From Nocardia vulneris (GTDB lineage Bacteria; Actinomycetota; Actinomycetes; Mycobacteriales; Mycobacteriaceae), in NCBI RefSeq assembly GCF_001613425.1, contig NZ_BDCI01000031.1, positions 1-64,000 on the forward strand: a stretch of 64,000 nucleotides of DNA, in the 5' to 3' direction. The notes beneath the pieces are model-generated. The model made no database searches, was not told the origin of the DNA, and was given only the letters and a program-made list of their open reading frames with translations. This document shows, one piece after another, positions 37,507 through 46,605 of this stretch. Position 1 is the first letter of the stretch. Every line of letters starts with the position of its first letter. A program made the position numbers and the translations under genes.

Positions 37507-37772
37507 CAGACGAAGTTCTGGTGGACGTAGCACCAGCGCCAATTCTCGCCGGGTTCCATCGATTCGACGATCGGGTGGCCGACCCCGCCGGCGTGCGCTC
37601 GTGCGTGCCGCATCGGGGACGAGTCGCAGCAGCCGACGTGCCCGCAGGTCAGGCACAGCCGCAGATGCAGCCACGGCGTGCCGAGCTGCAGACACTCTTC
37701 GCAACCCTGCGGTGTCCGCGGCGCTACCGGCCGGATCGCCGCGACGTGGGGATCAGTGTGGATCGAGGTCAT
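37506..37772 (-). CDS. UBP-type zinc finger protein
   Basis: An 88-residue protein formed almost entirely by a ZnF-UBP domain: CEECLQLG, LRLCLTCGHVGCCDSSPMRH, HARAHAGGVGHPIV and WRWCYVHQ. Cys and His ligands are in the family pattern. In eukaryotes this domain binds ubiquitin C-termini; in actinobacteria it is often next to this same FAD oxidoreductase, and its partner is unknown. It overlaps the genes on both sides (ATGA with thioredoxin, TGATG with the oxidoreductase). Confidence 0.9.
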   Translation of the reverse strand: MTSIHTDPHVAAIRPVAPRTPQGCEECLQLGTPWLHLRLCLTCGHVGCCDSSPMRHARAHAGGVGHPIVESMEPGENWRWCYVHQNFV

Positions 37773-38221
37773 GCACTCACGTCCTTATCCGTTCGGTCGG
37801 ACAGGTTTTGGTCCAGCCATCTCCGCAGTTCCGGCATCGGAGCGGCGCCGGCTTGCCGGGCCAGCACCTCGCCATGGTCGAGTACGAGCAAGGTCGGTAC
37901 CGCTCGCACGACGAACCGCTCGGCGGTGCGGGGTGCGGCATCGACGTCGACCTTGACCAGTTTCAGCCGACCGGCACGTTCGGTCGCGAGTTGTTCGAGC
38001 GCCGGGCTGACCAGCACGCAGGGCCGGCACCAGGTCGCCCACAGGTCGACAAGGACCGGGACCGGGGACGATCCGGTCACCTCGGTGAAGTCGTCATCGC
38101 CTGCCGCGACGATCCACGGCAGCGGTTTGTGGCAGTTGCCGCAGCGTGGTGTGCCCGCCGCCGCGGCCGGAACCCGGTTGTACTTTCCGCAATTGGGGCA
38201 TTTGATCTGCGCGGTTTCCAT
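37769..38221 (-). CDS. Thioredoxin with N-terminal zinc ribbon (Trx2/TrxC type)
   Basis: A 150-residue redox protein. The N-terminal CPNCGKYNR...CGNCHK zinc ribbon is followed by a thioredoxin fold with active site WATWCRPCVLVSPALEQLA and the cis-Pro element RAVPTLLV. I chose the ATG at 38221 (METAQIKCPNCGK) with GAGG seven bases upstream; an ATG at 38239 overlapping the clpB stop would add six residues. In TrxC-type proteins the zinc site tunes activity under oxidative stress. Confidence 0.93.
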   Translation of the reverse strand: METAQIKCPNCGKYNRVPAAAAGTPRCGNCHKPLPWIVAAGDDDFTEVTGSSPVPVLVDLWATWCRPCVLVSPALEQLATERAGRLKLVKVDVDAAPRTAERFVVRAVPTLLVLDHGEVLARQAGAAPMPELRRWLDQNLSDRTDKDVSA

Positions 38222-38235
38222 AGTCGTACCTCGTT

Positions 38236-40866
38236 TCATGCCGCGACCGCGGGGGCGGTGTACGCGACGGCGAGATCGTCACCGGCGACGGTGACAGTGA
38301 CGGTGCCGCCCTGGCTGATATCGCCGCGCACGAGCGCCCGGCCGATCTTCGTCTCGACTTCGTGCGCGATGTAGCGGCGCAACGGCCGCGCACCGTAGAC
38401 CGGATCGAATCCGTGCTGGGCGATGAGCCTGCGCGCCTCGGGGGTGATGTCGAGCGTGATCTGCCGTTCGGCCAGGCGATGTCGGAGTTCTTCGAGTTGC
38501 AGCACGACGATGTGCTCGATCTGGGGCAGCGTCAGCGGCGTGAACAGCACGATGTCGTCGACGCGGTTGAGGAACTCCGGGCGGAAGTGTCCCCGCAGCT
38601 CGGCGAGCACCCGATCGCGTGCGTCCGGCTTGATTTCGCCGTCGGCGGTGACACCGTCGAGTAGATGGTGGGAGCCGATATTCGAGGTCATGATGACCAC
38701 GGTGTTGCGGAAATCGACGTGCCTGCCTTGTGAATCGGTGATCCGGCCGTCGTCGAGCACCTGTAACAGCGTATTGAACACGTCGGCGTGTGCCTTCTCG
38801 ATCTCGTCGAACAACACCACCGAGTACGGCTTGCGGCGCACCGCCTCGGTGAGCTGCCCGCCCTCGTCATAACCGACATAGCCGGGCGGCGCGCCGATCA
38901 ACCGGCTGACCGTGTGCCGCTCCTGGTACTCGCTCATGTCCAGGCGCACCATATTGTCTTCGGTGTCGAAAAGTGTTGCGGCCAAGGTCTTCGCGAGTTC
39001 GGTCTTGCCGACGCCGGTGGGTCCGAGGAAGATGAACGAGCCGATCGGCCTGCGTGGATCGCGGATGCCCGACCGGGCTCGGATCACCGCATCGGCGACG
39101 AGTTGCACCGCCTCTTCCTGCCCGATCACCCGCTCGTGCAGGATTTCGTCGAGCCGTAGCAGCTTCTCCCGCTCGCCCTCTTGTAGCCGGGCGACCGGGA
39201 TTCCGGTCCACGCGGCGACGATTTCGGCGATCTCGTCCTCGGTGACCACCTCGCGCAGCAGCGGCTGCTTACCCTGCTTGGCCTGCAATTGTTCCTCTGC
39301 CGCTTGCAGATTGCGTTCCAGCTTGGTGATCTCGCCGTAGCGCAACTCGGCCGCGCGATTGAGGTCGTAGTTGCGTTCGGCCTCTTCGGCTTCGTGGCGC
39401 AGTTGCTCGAGTTGTCCACGCAGTTCCTGCACCCGGCGGATCGCTTGCCGTTCGGCCTCCCATTGGGCGTGCCGAGAGTCGGCCTCGGCCCGCAGATCGG
39501 CAAGTTCGCGCCGGAGCTCATCGAGACGAGCCTTGCTTGCCGCGTCGGTCTCCTTGGACAGTGCCGCCTCTTCGATCTCGAGCCGGGTCACCTTCCTGGT
39601 GAGTTCATCGAGTTCGGCTGGCATGGAGTCGATTTCGGTGCGCAGCCGGGCACAGGCCTCATCGACCAGGTCGATTGCTTTGTCTGGCAGGAAGCGGTCG
39701 GTGATGTAGCGATGCGACAGGGTTACCGCGGCCACCAGTGCGCCGTCCTGGATCTTCACGCCATGAAAGACCTCGAGGCGTTCGCGCAGCCCGCGCAGGA
39801 TGGACACCGCGTCCTCCTCGCTGGGCTCGTCCACCAGCACCGTCTGGAATCGGCGTTCCAGTGCCGCATCGGATTCGATGTGTTTGCGATACTCGTCCAG
39901 GGTGGTCGCGCCGATCATGTGCAACTCGCCGCGGGCGAGCATCGGCTTGAGCATGTTGCCGGCGTCGAGGGATCCATCCCCGCCGGCCGATCCCGCTCCG
40001 ACCACGGTATGGAGCTCGTCGACGAAAAGCAGGATGCCGCCCTCGGCCGCCTTGACCTCGGACAACACCGCTTGCAGCCGCTCCTCGAACTCGCCTCGAT
40101 ACTTCGCACCCGCGACCAGTGATCCCATATCGAGGGAGAAGATCGTCTTGTCGCGCAAGCCTTCGGGCACATCACCACGGACGATGCGCTGAGCCAAGCC
40201 CTCCACGATCGCGGTCTTGCCGACGCCGGGATCACCGATCAATACTGGATTGTTCTTGGTCTTCCTGCTCAAAATCTGTGTCACCCTGCGGATCTCGGCG
40301 TCTCGGCCGATGACCGGGTCGAGCTTGCCCGCGCGGGCTTCGGCCACGAGATCGCGGCCATACTTCTCCAGTGCCTCGTAAGCGCCCTCCGGAGTCGCCG
40401 AGGTCACCCGCTGATTACCACGAACCGTGGTCAGCGCCTGTAGGAACGATTCCCTGGTGATGCCCTGGCCCGCGAGGATCCGGCCCGCCGCAGTGCCCGA
40501 TCCCTCCTCGGCCAGCGCTATGATCAGGTGCTCCACCGAAACGTAGGAGTCCTTGAGTCGCTTGGCTTCTCGCTCGGCCGATGCGAGCAGCGCGGCTAAT
40601 CGCCGAGTGATCATCACCTGCCCGGGCGCGGCGCCAGGACCGCTCACCTTGGGCCGGCGGGCTAGCTCGCGGTTCAGGTCGGCGCGCAGCACGTCGAGGT
40701 CCGCGCCCGCGTGGTCGAGCAGCCGGGGCACCAGTCCGTCCGGCTGGTCGATCAAGGCGAGCAGCAGATGCTCGCCGTCGACCTCGCTGTGCCCCAATCG
40801 CGTCGCCGCGTTCTGCGCTTCGCTCAAGGCTTCCCGAGACTTCTCCGTCAACTTGCTGGTGTCCAT
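38236..40866 (-). CDS. clpB: ATP-dependent disaggregase ClpB
   Basis: An Hsp100 chaperone (876 residues) that works with DnaK to resolubilise aggregates. It has an N-domain (LTEKSREALSEAQNAATRLG), AAA1 with GDPGVGKTAIVEGLAQRIV, a coiled-coil middle domain (about 400-520) and AAA2 with FLGPTGVGKTELAKTLA and FDEIEKAHADV. The ATG has AAGGAGG. Its start lies within the last codons of cbpM (19-base overlap). Confidence 0.97.
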   Translation of the reverse strand: MDTSKLTEKSREALSEAQNAATRLGHSEVDGEHLLLALIDQPDGLVPRLLDHAGADLDVLRADLNRELARRPKVSGPGAAPGQVMITRRLAALLASAEREAKRLKDSYVSVEHLIIALAEEGSGTAAGRILAGQGITRESFLQALTTVRGNQRVTSATPEGAYEALEKYGRDLVAEARAGKLDPVIGRDAEIRRVTQILSRKTKNNPVLIGDPGVGKTAIVEGLAQRIVRGDVPEGLRDKTIFSLDMGSLVAGAKYRGEFEERLQAVLSEVKAAEGGILLFVDELHTVVGAGSAGGDGSLDAGNMLKPMLARGELHMIGATTLDEYRKHIESDAALERRFQTVLVDEPSEEDAVSILRGLRERLEVFHGVKIQDGALVAAVTLSHRYITDRFLPDKAIDLVDEACARLRTEIDSMPAELDELTRKVTRLEIEEAALSKETDAASKARLDELRRELADLRAEADSRHAQWEAERQAIRRVQELRGQLEQLRHEAEEAERNYDLNRAAELRYGEITKLERNLQAAEEQLQAKQGKQPLLREVVTEDEIAEIVAAWTGIPVARLQEGEREKLLRLDEILHERVIGQEEAVQLVADAVIRARSGIRDPRRPIGSFIFLGPTGVGKTELAKTLAATLFDTEDNMVRLDMSEYQERHTVSRLIGAPPGYVGYDEGGQLTEAVRRKPYSVVLFDEIEKAHADVFNTLLQVLDDGRITDSQGRHVDFRNTVVIMTSNIGSHHLLDGVTADGEIKPDARDRVLAELRGHFRPEFLNRVDDIVLFTPLTLPQIEHIVVLQLEELRHRLAERQITLDITPEARRLIAQHGFDPVYGARPLRRYIAHEVETKIGRALVRGDISQGGTVTVTVAGDDLAVAYTAPAVAA

Positions 40867-41165
40867 CGCGACGTCCTCCTTCGAGGATCGGCTTCGAGTT
40901 CTTCGATTCGGTCCAGCAGATCGAGCACCAACCCGATTGCCGCGTAGTTCAATCCGAGCCCGGACCGTAGGCGCTGGATTCGGGCGACAACGGCCACCGC
41001 GGACGGTTCGAAGCGAAGATCGGTGCCTTCGCAGGCAACGTCGAGCAGCCCGAGTGCGACCCATCTGCGCACCACACTCGGATGCAGACCGCAGCGCCGG
41101 GAGAACTCGTCGAGCCGCAGCCCCGCTCGGCGCACGATCACGTATCGGGGTGTAGGCGCGCTCAT
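40848..41165 (-). CDS. cbpM: CbpM/MerR-like chaperone modulator
   Basis: A 105-residue protein with one MerR-type HTH (RLDEFSRRCGLHPSVVRRWVALGLL) and a C-terminal helix, without the longer effector domain of true MerR regulators. In the cbpA-cbpM arrangement this protein binds the J domain and inhibits CbpA. An HspR-like DNA-binding role is the alternative. It overlaps cbpA (ATGA) and clpB. Confidence 0.8.
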   Translation of the reverse strand: MSAPTPRYVIVRRAGLRLDEFSRRCGLHPSVVRRWVALGLLDVACEGTDLRFEPSAVAVVARIQRLRSGLGLNYAAIGLVLDLLDRIEELEADPRRRTSRWTPAS

Positions 41166-42082
41166 TGCTCTCTCCTCGGATCGAAGGTCGACGCGGCGGC
41201 CAACTGCTCGAACAGCTCGCGTTCCCGCGCGGTCGGTTTCGCCGGCACCATGACCTTGACCTCGGCGTACAGGTTGCCGTCGGCGCCGCGGGGATTGGGC
41301 ATGCCCGCGCCACGCAATCGCAGCTTGCGCCCGGTCGAGGAGCCCGGTGCCACTTTGACTTTCGCCTCGCCGCTCGGGGTCGGGATCGCGACAGTGGCAC
41401 CGAGCACCGCCTCCCATGGGGACACGGGCAGGGCGAGGTAGATGTCGCGGCCGACCAACCGGAAGCGCGGGTGCGGTGTGATGTGCACGACCAGGTAGAG
41501 ATCTCCGGCAGGCGCGTCACCGCTGCCCTTGCCGCCCTGCCCGGCCAACCGGATCCGCTGGCCGTCGATGACCCCGGCCGGGATATCGACGTCGTAGGTG
41601 CGCTCGCCGAGTCGTAGCTTGCGCTTGCCGCCCCGGTAGGCCTCCTCGACGGTCAGCTCGAGGACGGCCTCCTGATCGGCGCCGGGAATCGGCCCGTAGC
41701 CGCCGCCACGGCCACCGAAGATATCGCCGAAGATGTCACCGAAGTCGACGTTGCCGTCGAAACCGCGACCGAAGTGCACGCGGGTCCCGCCGCCGAATCC
41801 GCCGCTGTCGCCACCGAATCCACCGGTGGCCGCGCCGACCCGTTCGTCGTAGTCCTGTGGCACCCGCCGGAAGTCCGCACCGAAGCGGTCGTAGCGAGTC
41901 CTCGTCGAGGGATCGGAGAGGACCTCGTAGGCCTCACTGACCTCCTTGAACCGATCCTCCGCCGCCGGATCGACATTCACATCCGGGTGATATCGCCGCG
42001 CCAGCTTGCGATATGCCTGTTGAATCTGGTCCTTGTCGGCGTCGCGGGAAACCCCGAGGACCTCGTAGTAGTCGCGCGCCAC
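41162..42082 (-). CDS. cbpA: DnaJ-family co-chaperone, CbpA type
   Basis: A J-domain protein of 306 residues without the zinc-finger domain, hence CbpA-like. J domain at 1-70 with the essential HPD (ARRYHPDVN), then a Gly/Phe region with FGDIFGDIFGG, then the two substrate-binding beta domains (RTYDVDIPAGVIDGQRIRLA, LPVSPWEAVLGATV, KLRLRGAGMPNP). The GTG at 42082 follows the grpE stop by six bases. Confidence 0.95.
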   Translation of the reverse strand: MARDYYEVLGVSRDADKDQIQQAYRKLARRYHPDVNVDPAAEDRFKEVSEAYEVLSDPSTRTRYDRFGADFRRVPQDYDERVGAATGGFGGDSGGFGGGTRVHFGRGFDGNVDFGDIFGDIFGGRGGGYGPIPGADQEAVLELTVEEAYRGGKRKLRLGERTYDVDIPAGVIDGQRIRLAGQGGKGSGDAPAGDLYLVVHITPHPRFRLVGRDIYLALPVSPWEAVLGATVAIPTPSGEAKVKVAPGSSTGRKLRLRGAGMPNPRGADGNLYAEVKVMVPAKPTARERELFEQLAAASTFDPRREQ

Positions 42083-42088
42083 CGACGC

Positions 42089-42580
42089 TCACCCCGCAGC
42101 TCTGCTGACGATCACGGCCGCTGGGCGCAGCTGGCGTCCGCTCTCGCCGTAGCCGGGGCGTAGCACCTCGACCACGGTCCCCGTCGGGAAATCGGGCCGG
42201 TCGACCACGCTGACCACCTCGTGCATTTCCGGGGAGAACGGGACTCCCACCTCCGAATGTCTCGGGTAGCCCAGCTGTTCGAGTACCTGCACCGCCTGGT
42301 CCCGGATCGCGCGGACGCCCGCGACGAGTGGGGCCGTCTCGCTGTTCGCGTGTGCCAGCGCGAGTTCCAAGTTGTCCAGCATCGGTAGCCAGGCACCGGC
42401 CACCTTCGCTCGTTCGGCCACGCGCTCTCGATCGAGATCCCTGGCGTAGCGCTTGCGTAGGTTGTCCAGATCGGCGGCGGTGCGCCGCCAACGGTCTTCC
42501 CACTGGGAGCTCTGGGCCTCGGGTTGTTCCTGGTCCGGGTCGGGGGTGTCGGTGATCGACTGGTCCGCGGAGGTTTCCAT
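42089..42580 (-). CDS. grpE: Nucleotide exchange factor GrpE
   Basis: Releases ADP from DnaK; 163 residues, shorter than the main-copy GrpE of most actinobacteria. It has an acidic N-terminal tail, a long helix (RWRRTAADLDNLRKRYARDL) and the C-terminal beta domain (VVSVVDRPDFPTGTVVEVLRPGY). GAGGAGG before the ATG, 13 bases after the dnaK stop. Confidence 0.94.
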   Translation of the reverse strand: METSADQSITDTPDPDQEQPEAQSSQWEDRWRRTAADLDNLRKRYARDLDRERVAERAKVAGAWLPMLDNLELALAHANSETAPLVAGVRAIRDQAVQVLEQLGYPRHSEVGVPFSPEMHEVVSVVDRPDFPTGTVVEVLRPGYGESGRQLRPAAVIVSRAAG

Positions 42581-42593
42581 CGCCGAAACCTCC

Positions 42594-44486
42594 TCAGCTC
42601 TGGTCGAACTCGGCGTCGATCACGTCGTCGTCACCGGGCGAGCCCGCCCGCGCGCCCGCGCCCGCGTAACTGGACTGTGCGTCGCCGCCACCGGATTGCG
42701 TGGATTGCAACCCGTACAGCAATTGCTGCAGTTCCGAGGTGAGCGACTGCACCCGATCCAGCGACGCTTCTTCTTTGACGGCCTGTCGGGCCTCGGCGAT
42801 CAGCATCTCGGCGCGTGCGCGCTCATGTGGCGGCGCGCTCTCGCCGAGTTCGGCAAGCCGCCGCTCCACCTGGTACGCGGCCGAATCCAACGCGTTGCGG
42901 GCATCAACGGCCTTACGCAGTTGTTCGTCTTCGCGGCGGTGCCGCTCGGCCTCGGCGAGCATCCGGTCGACTTCGCTCTGGTCCAGATTGGACTGCTCGC
43001 TGATCGTGATGCTCTGCTCTTTACCGGTGTCCTTGTCGCGAGCGGTGACATTGAGGATGCCGTTGGCGTCGATGTCGAAAGTGACTTCGACCTGTGCCTG
43101 GCCGCGTGGTGCCGGCCGGATGTCCTCCAGCCGGAACCGGCCGAGCACCCGGTTGTCGGCGGCACGCTCGCGTTCGCCTTGGAGCACCACCACATCGACC
43201 GCGGGCTGGTTGTCCTCCGCGGTGGAGAACACCTCGCTGCGCCGGGCCGGGATGGTGGTGTTGCGTTCGATGATCTTCGTCATCACCCCGCCCTGGGTCT
43301 CCACGCCCAGCGACAGCGGCGTGACGTCCAGCAGCAGCACGTCGGAGACCTCGCCCTTGAGCACGCCGGCCTGGACCGCCGCGCCGAGCGCGACGACCTC
43401 GTCGGGGTTGACGCTCATGTTCGGGTCCTTGCCACCGGTCAGCCTGCGCACCAGCGCCTGGACCGCCGGGATGCGGGTGGAACCACCGACCAGGATCACC
43501 TCGTCGATGTCATTGGCGGTGACCTTGGCGTCGGTCATGGCCTGCTCGACCGGGCCGAGGCAGCGCTGTACAAGATCCGCGGTCAGGTCCTCGAACTTCG
43601 AGCGCATCAGTGTGGTGGTGAGATGCTTGGGTCCATTCGCGTCGGCGGTGACGAAGGGCAGATTCACCTGTGTCTGTGTCACCGAGGACAGCTCGACCTT
43701 CGCCTTCTCCGCCGCCTCGAAAAGTCGTTGCAGCGCTTGCGGATCGGCCCGCAGGTCGATGTGCTCGGCGCGCTGGAATTCGTCGGCGAGATAGTCGACG
43801 ATGCGCCGGTCGAAGTCATCACCGCCCAAATGCGAATCACCCGCGGTGGAGCGGACCTCCACTACGCCTTCGCCGACGTCGAGCAGACTGACATCGAAAG
43901 TGCCACCGCCGAGGTCGAATACGAGCACGGTCTCGTGGGTCTGTTTGTCCAATCCGTACGCCAACGCGGCGGCGGTCGGCTCGTTGATGATGCGCAGGAC
44001 GTCGAGTCCCGCGATCCGGCCCGCGTCCTTGGTGGCATTGCGCTGCGCGTCGTTGAAGTAGGCGGGCACGGTGATCACCGCTTCTTTGACCCGCTCCCCC
44101 AGATATTTGCTCGCGTCGTCGACCAGCTTGCGCAGCACCAGCGCGCTGATCTCCTCGGGCGCATACAACTTGCCCCGCACATCGAATCGGGCAACACCGC
44201 CCTCGCCCTCGACGACGTCGAAGCTCACTGCCTTGGCTTCGGCCGAAATCTCGTCGAAGTGACGCCCGATGAATCGCTTCGCCGAATAGATCGTGCCCTT
44301 CGGATTCAAGATCGCCTGTCTGCGCGCGAGTTGACCGACGAGTCGCTCACCGCTTTCGGTGAAGGCAACCACCGATGGCGTGGTACGCGCGCCCTCGGCA
44401 TTGGCGATCACCACCGGCTCGCCGCCCTGCCAGCTCGCGATGACAGAGTTCGTAGTTCCCAGATCGATTCCTACCGCAGTCGCCAT
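42594..44486 (-). CDS. dnaK: Hsp70 chaperone DnaK (probable second copy)
   Basis: An ATP-driven chaperone of 630 residues. The nucleotide-binding domain has GIDLGTTNSVIASWQGGEP, VFDLGGGTFDVSLLDVGEG and VILVGGSTRIPAVQALV; the substrate domain has VLLLDVTPLSLGVETQGGVM; the disordered tail ends DDDVIDAEFDQS. GAAGGA lies upstream of the ATG. Because hspR and a zinc-finger dnaJ are absent here and cbpA/cbpM are present, I infer this is the accessory stress copy, not the housekeeping dnaK. No HAIR or CIRCE element is visible upstream. Confidence 0.95.
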   Translation of the reverse strand: MATAVGIDLGTTNSVIASWQGGEPVVIANAEGARTTPSVVAFTESGERLVGQLARRQAILNPKGTIYSAKRFIGRHFDEISAEAKAVSFDVVEGEGGVARFDVRGKLYAPEEISALVLRKLVDDASKYLGERVKEAVITVPAYFNDAQRNATKDAGRIAGLDVLRIINEPTAAALAYGLDKQTHETVLVFDLGGGTFDVSLLDVGEGVVEVRSTAGDSHLGGDDFDRRIVDYLADEFQRAEHIDLRADPQALQRLFEAAEKAKVELSSVTQTQVNLPFVTADANGPKHLTTTLMRSKFEDLTADLVQRCLGPVEQAMTDAKVTANDIDEVILVGGSTRIPAVQALVRRLTGGKDPNMSVNPDEVVALGAAVQAGVLKGEVSDVLLLDVTPLSLGVETQGGVMTKIIERNTTIPARRSEVFSTAEDNQPAVDVVVLQGERERAADNRVLGRFRLEDIRPAPRGQAQVEVTFDIDANGILNVTARDKDTGKEQSITISEQSNLDQSEVDRMLAEAERHRREDEQLRKAVDARNALDSAAYQVERRLAELGESAPPHERARAEMLIAEARQAVKEEASLDRVQSLTSELQQLLYGLQSTQSGGGDAQSSYAGAGARAGSPGDDDVIDAEFDQS

Positions 44487-44653
44487 ATCAATTCCTTCGG
44501 ATCGGCGCGACCGGCCGGCCGCCGGATATTCGATACCGCCAATCCTTCCGACCGCGCCCGAGCCGCGAAACGGCCTGGCAAGGCGAAAAATCACTTACCG
44601 GTTGGTCCTGTGGGGACAAGGAGAAATGACGTGTGCTCAGCGCGCCATGATCG

Positions 44654-45751
44654 TCACGCCTCGCGCGACCGCCGGTACTTCTCGAGGCGATGGCGCTGCC
44701 GGACCCCGTACGCCGCCTCTTTGACCGCGGCGTCGTCCTCGAGACCCGACCCGAGCGCCCCACCGATCGTCGCGATGGACGCCAGCAGCCAGGCAAGGGT
44801 GAGGTAGTCGGAGAAGTTCACGCCGTGCCCGAGAATGCGCGACAGCAGTTCCGCGGGAAGAGTGAGGCACGCGGTAAACAGCAGCAGGCAGAACAAAGCC
44901 GCGTGCAGAACGCCGACGCCGGTGCCGAGGGTGATCACGGTGGCGATGTTGTACAGCACCGATCGCTCGCGTTCCGCCGGCGATTTCGGTCGCTCCCACA
45001 GTTCGTGGTCGAGGATCAGCCACAGGATCATCGCCACGATCGACAGGACCGTCGCCGCCCCCATCCGCCATGGGCCCATCGTGTCGGCGAACATCCAGAT
45101 CGTGCTGGTGGCCAGCGCGACCGCACCCGTGGCGAAAGCACCGACGAGCACCTTCGACAGTCCGGTGACCAATCGCCATGGCCGGTTGGCCCGCACCATC
45201 CCCGACAGCAGGCGTAGTCGCCGAAGTCCAGGGGGCGCAAAGTACCGAACGCCGTCCGTGATCGGTGCAGACGGGAACAGTCGCGCCGCGCCGGGAGGCG
45301 TGAGTTCCGGATCACCGAGCATGTGGGTGATCGCGAGTTCGGTGATTGCGCGGACGCGTTGCTCGATGTGGATGCCGCCCACTCCAGCAACGGAGATGAG
45401 CGCGAATTTTTGGTCGGCACTGACATCGGCCACCACCGGCAAAGTGTCCTCGCGGCGCGGCAGATCGGTGAGGTACACGACCAGGTCTTCCGCTTCGGAA
45501 GATGGATCGACTGTGTCGATCACATCGGCGAAATCCGCTTGCTCGTCAGGCAGATAGGGCTTGCGACGCACGCACGTCGTCCACCGGCGTTGCGAACGGT
45601 CACGGTTTCGCAGGCGTCCAGGCAGACACTCCGCGAGGCGTTCCGCGACAGCGGCAGGCTTGCCCGGATCCGCGATCAACAACACCGAAATCCGCTCCCC
45701 GGCTGGACTGGATTGTCCCGCCGTCCAGTGCTCGTTCGCGTCCACCGGCAT
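44654..45751 (-). CDS. Membrane protein with N-terminal cytoplasmic domain
   Basis: A 365-residue protein of unknown function. The first 180 residues form a soluble alpha/beta domain (RISVLLIADPGKPAAVAERLA, EDLVVYLTDLPRR, FALISVAGVGGIHIEQRVRA). Then follow four or five hydrophobic segments (VLVGAFATGAVALATSTIWM, AATVLSIVAMILWLILDHEL, GVGVLHAALFCLLLFTACLT, LTLAWLLASIATIGGALGSG). It lies 167 bases upstream of dnaK on the same strand and could be the first gene of the chaperone operon. The start is set at the ATG 45751; a longer form from 45811 is possible. Confidence 0.72.
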   Translation of the reverse strand: MPVDANEHWTAGQSSPAGERISVLLIADPGKPAAVAERLAECLPGRLRNRDRSQRRWTTCVRRKPYLPDEQADFADVIDTVDPSSEAEDLVVYLTDLPRREDTLPVVADVSADQKFALISVAGVGGIHIEQRVRAITELAITHMLGDPELTPPGAARLFPSAPITDGVRYFAPPGLRRLRLLSGMVRANRPWRLVTGLSKVLVGAFATGAVALATSTIWMFADTMGPWRMGAATVLSIVAMILWLILDHELWERPKSPAERERSVLYNIATVITLGTGVGVLHAALFCLLLFTACLTLPAELLSRILGHGVNFSDYLTLAWLLASIATIGGALGSGLEDDAAVKEAAYGVRQRHRLEKYRRSREA

Positions 45752-45817
45752 CACATACCCGCTCGACCTGTCCCCAAACTTCAGGCAGCGTTCGAAGCAA
45801 GTGACTCGCAAACAGCT

Positions 45818-45990
45818 TCAGTTCTGGAGGGGCACGAATCGTCCGGTGCGCGCGGCGTCGAGGAAGGCGGCCCATTCCCCACGGGTGAACCGCAGGACGG
45901 GGGCGTCGTCGTCGCCATGGGTGTCGAAGACCGCGATCGTGCCATCACCCAGCGGCGCGTAGGCCACGCAGTTGCCGTCGTCGTGAGCGC
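45818..45990 (-). pseudogene. 5'-truncated DUF397 gene
   Basis: The minus-strand frame ending at 45818 encodes the DUF397 core: DDGNCVAYAPLGDGTIAVFD, DDDAPVLRFTRGEWAAFLDAAR and a closing GRFVPLQN. DUF397 proteins are about 60-80 residues, begin with a W-RKSS-like motif and usually partner an XRE regulator. Here no start codon exists in frame, and upstream of DDGN the frame runs antisense into the TetR gene. I read it as truncated at the 5' end. Confidence 0.65.
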
Positions 45991-46569
45991 AAAAAGGCCG
46001 CCAACCGCCAAGCTCTGGCCGACGCGGCGCTGCGGCTGTTTCTGGAGCGCGGCTACGACGCGGTCGGTGTCCGTGAGATCGCCGATGCCGCCGACGTCTC
46101 GGTGGCCACGCTGTTCAAGCACTTCCCCGGCGGCAAGGAAGCGCTGGTCTTCGATCAGGACGCCGGGCGCGAGGCAGCGCTCGTCGCCGCCGTCCGCGAA
46201 CGCCCCACCGGCCAGTCCATCCCCCAGGCACTACGTGAGCTCCTGCGCGACGAACCCTCTCGACAGGTTCGCGAAGACCCGCGCTTCGCCGACTTCCGCC
46301 GCCTGATCGACACCACGCCCGCATTGCGCGAATACGCCCGCCGCATGTGGCTACGCCACGAAAACACCCTGGCCACAGCGATCGCCACCGACAGCGGACT
46401 ACCCGAGAACGACCCCGCCTGCCATGCCTTGGCCCACTTCACCCTCGAGGCCGTCACCCTTGTCTACGGACGAGACGACGCCGAATCCGCACTCGACCGG
46501 ATCTTCACCCTCCTCGACACCGGATGGACCGCCACCACGACCGCCCCCGCACCCCACGGCGACACCTGA
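45985..46569 (+). pseudogene. 5'-truncated TetR-family regulator
   Basis: A recognisable TetR protein: ERKKAANRQALADAALRLFL, then the HTH VREIADAADVSVATLFKHF and a complete C-terminal domain to LDTGWTATT. No ATG, GTG or TTG is in frame before residue 1 of this segment. The first usable GTG (46102) would cut through the HTH. The missing start coincides with the truncated DUF397 on the other strand, so a deletion has probably removed the shared promoter region. A frameshift near 45985 is the alternative. Confidence 0.65.
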
Positions 46570-46605
46570 CCGCCAAACATCCGCTACGCCGCATGGAGCG
46601 CGCTC

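Noticed and set aside
44487..44653. HAIR (HspR) or CIRCE (HrcA) element upstream of dnaK
   Set aside because: No CTTGAGT-N7-ACTCAAG or TTAGCACTC-N9-GAGTGCTAA match is present.
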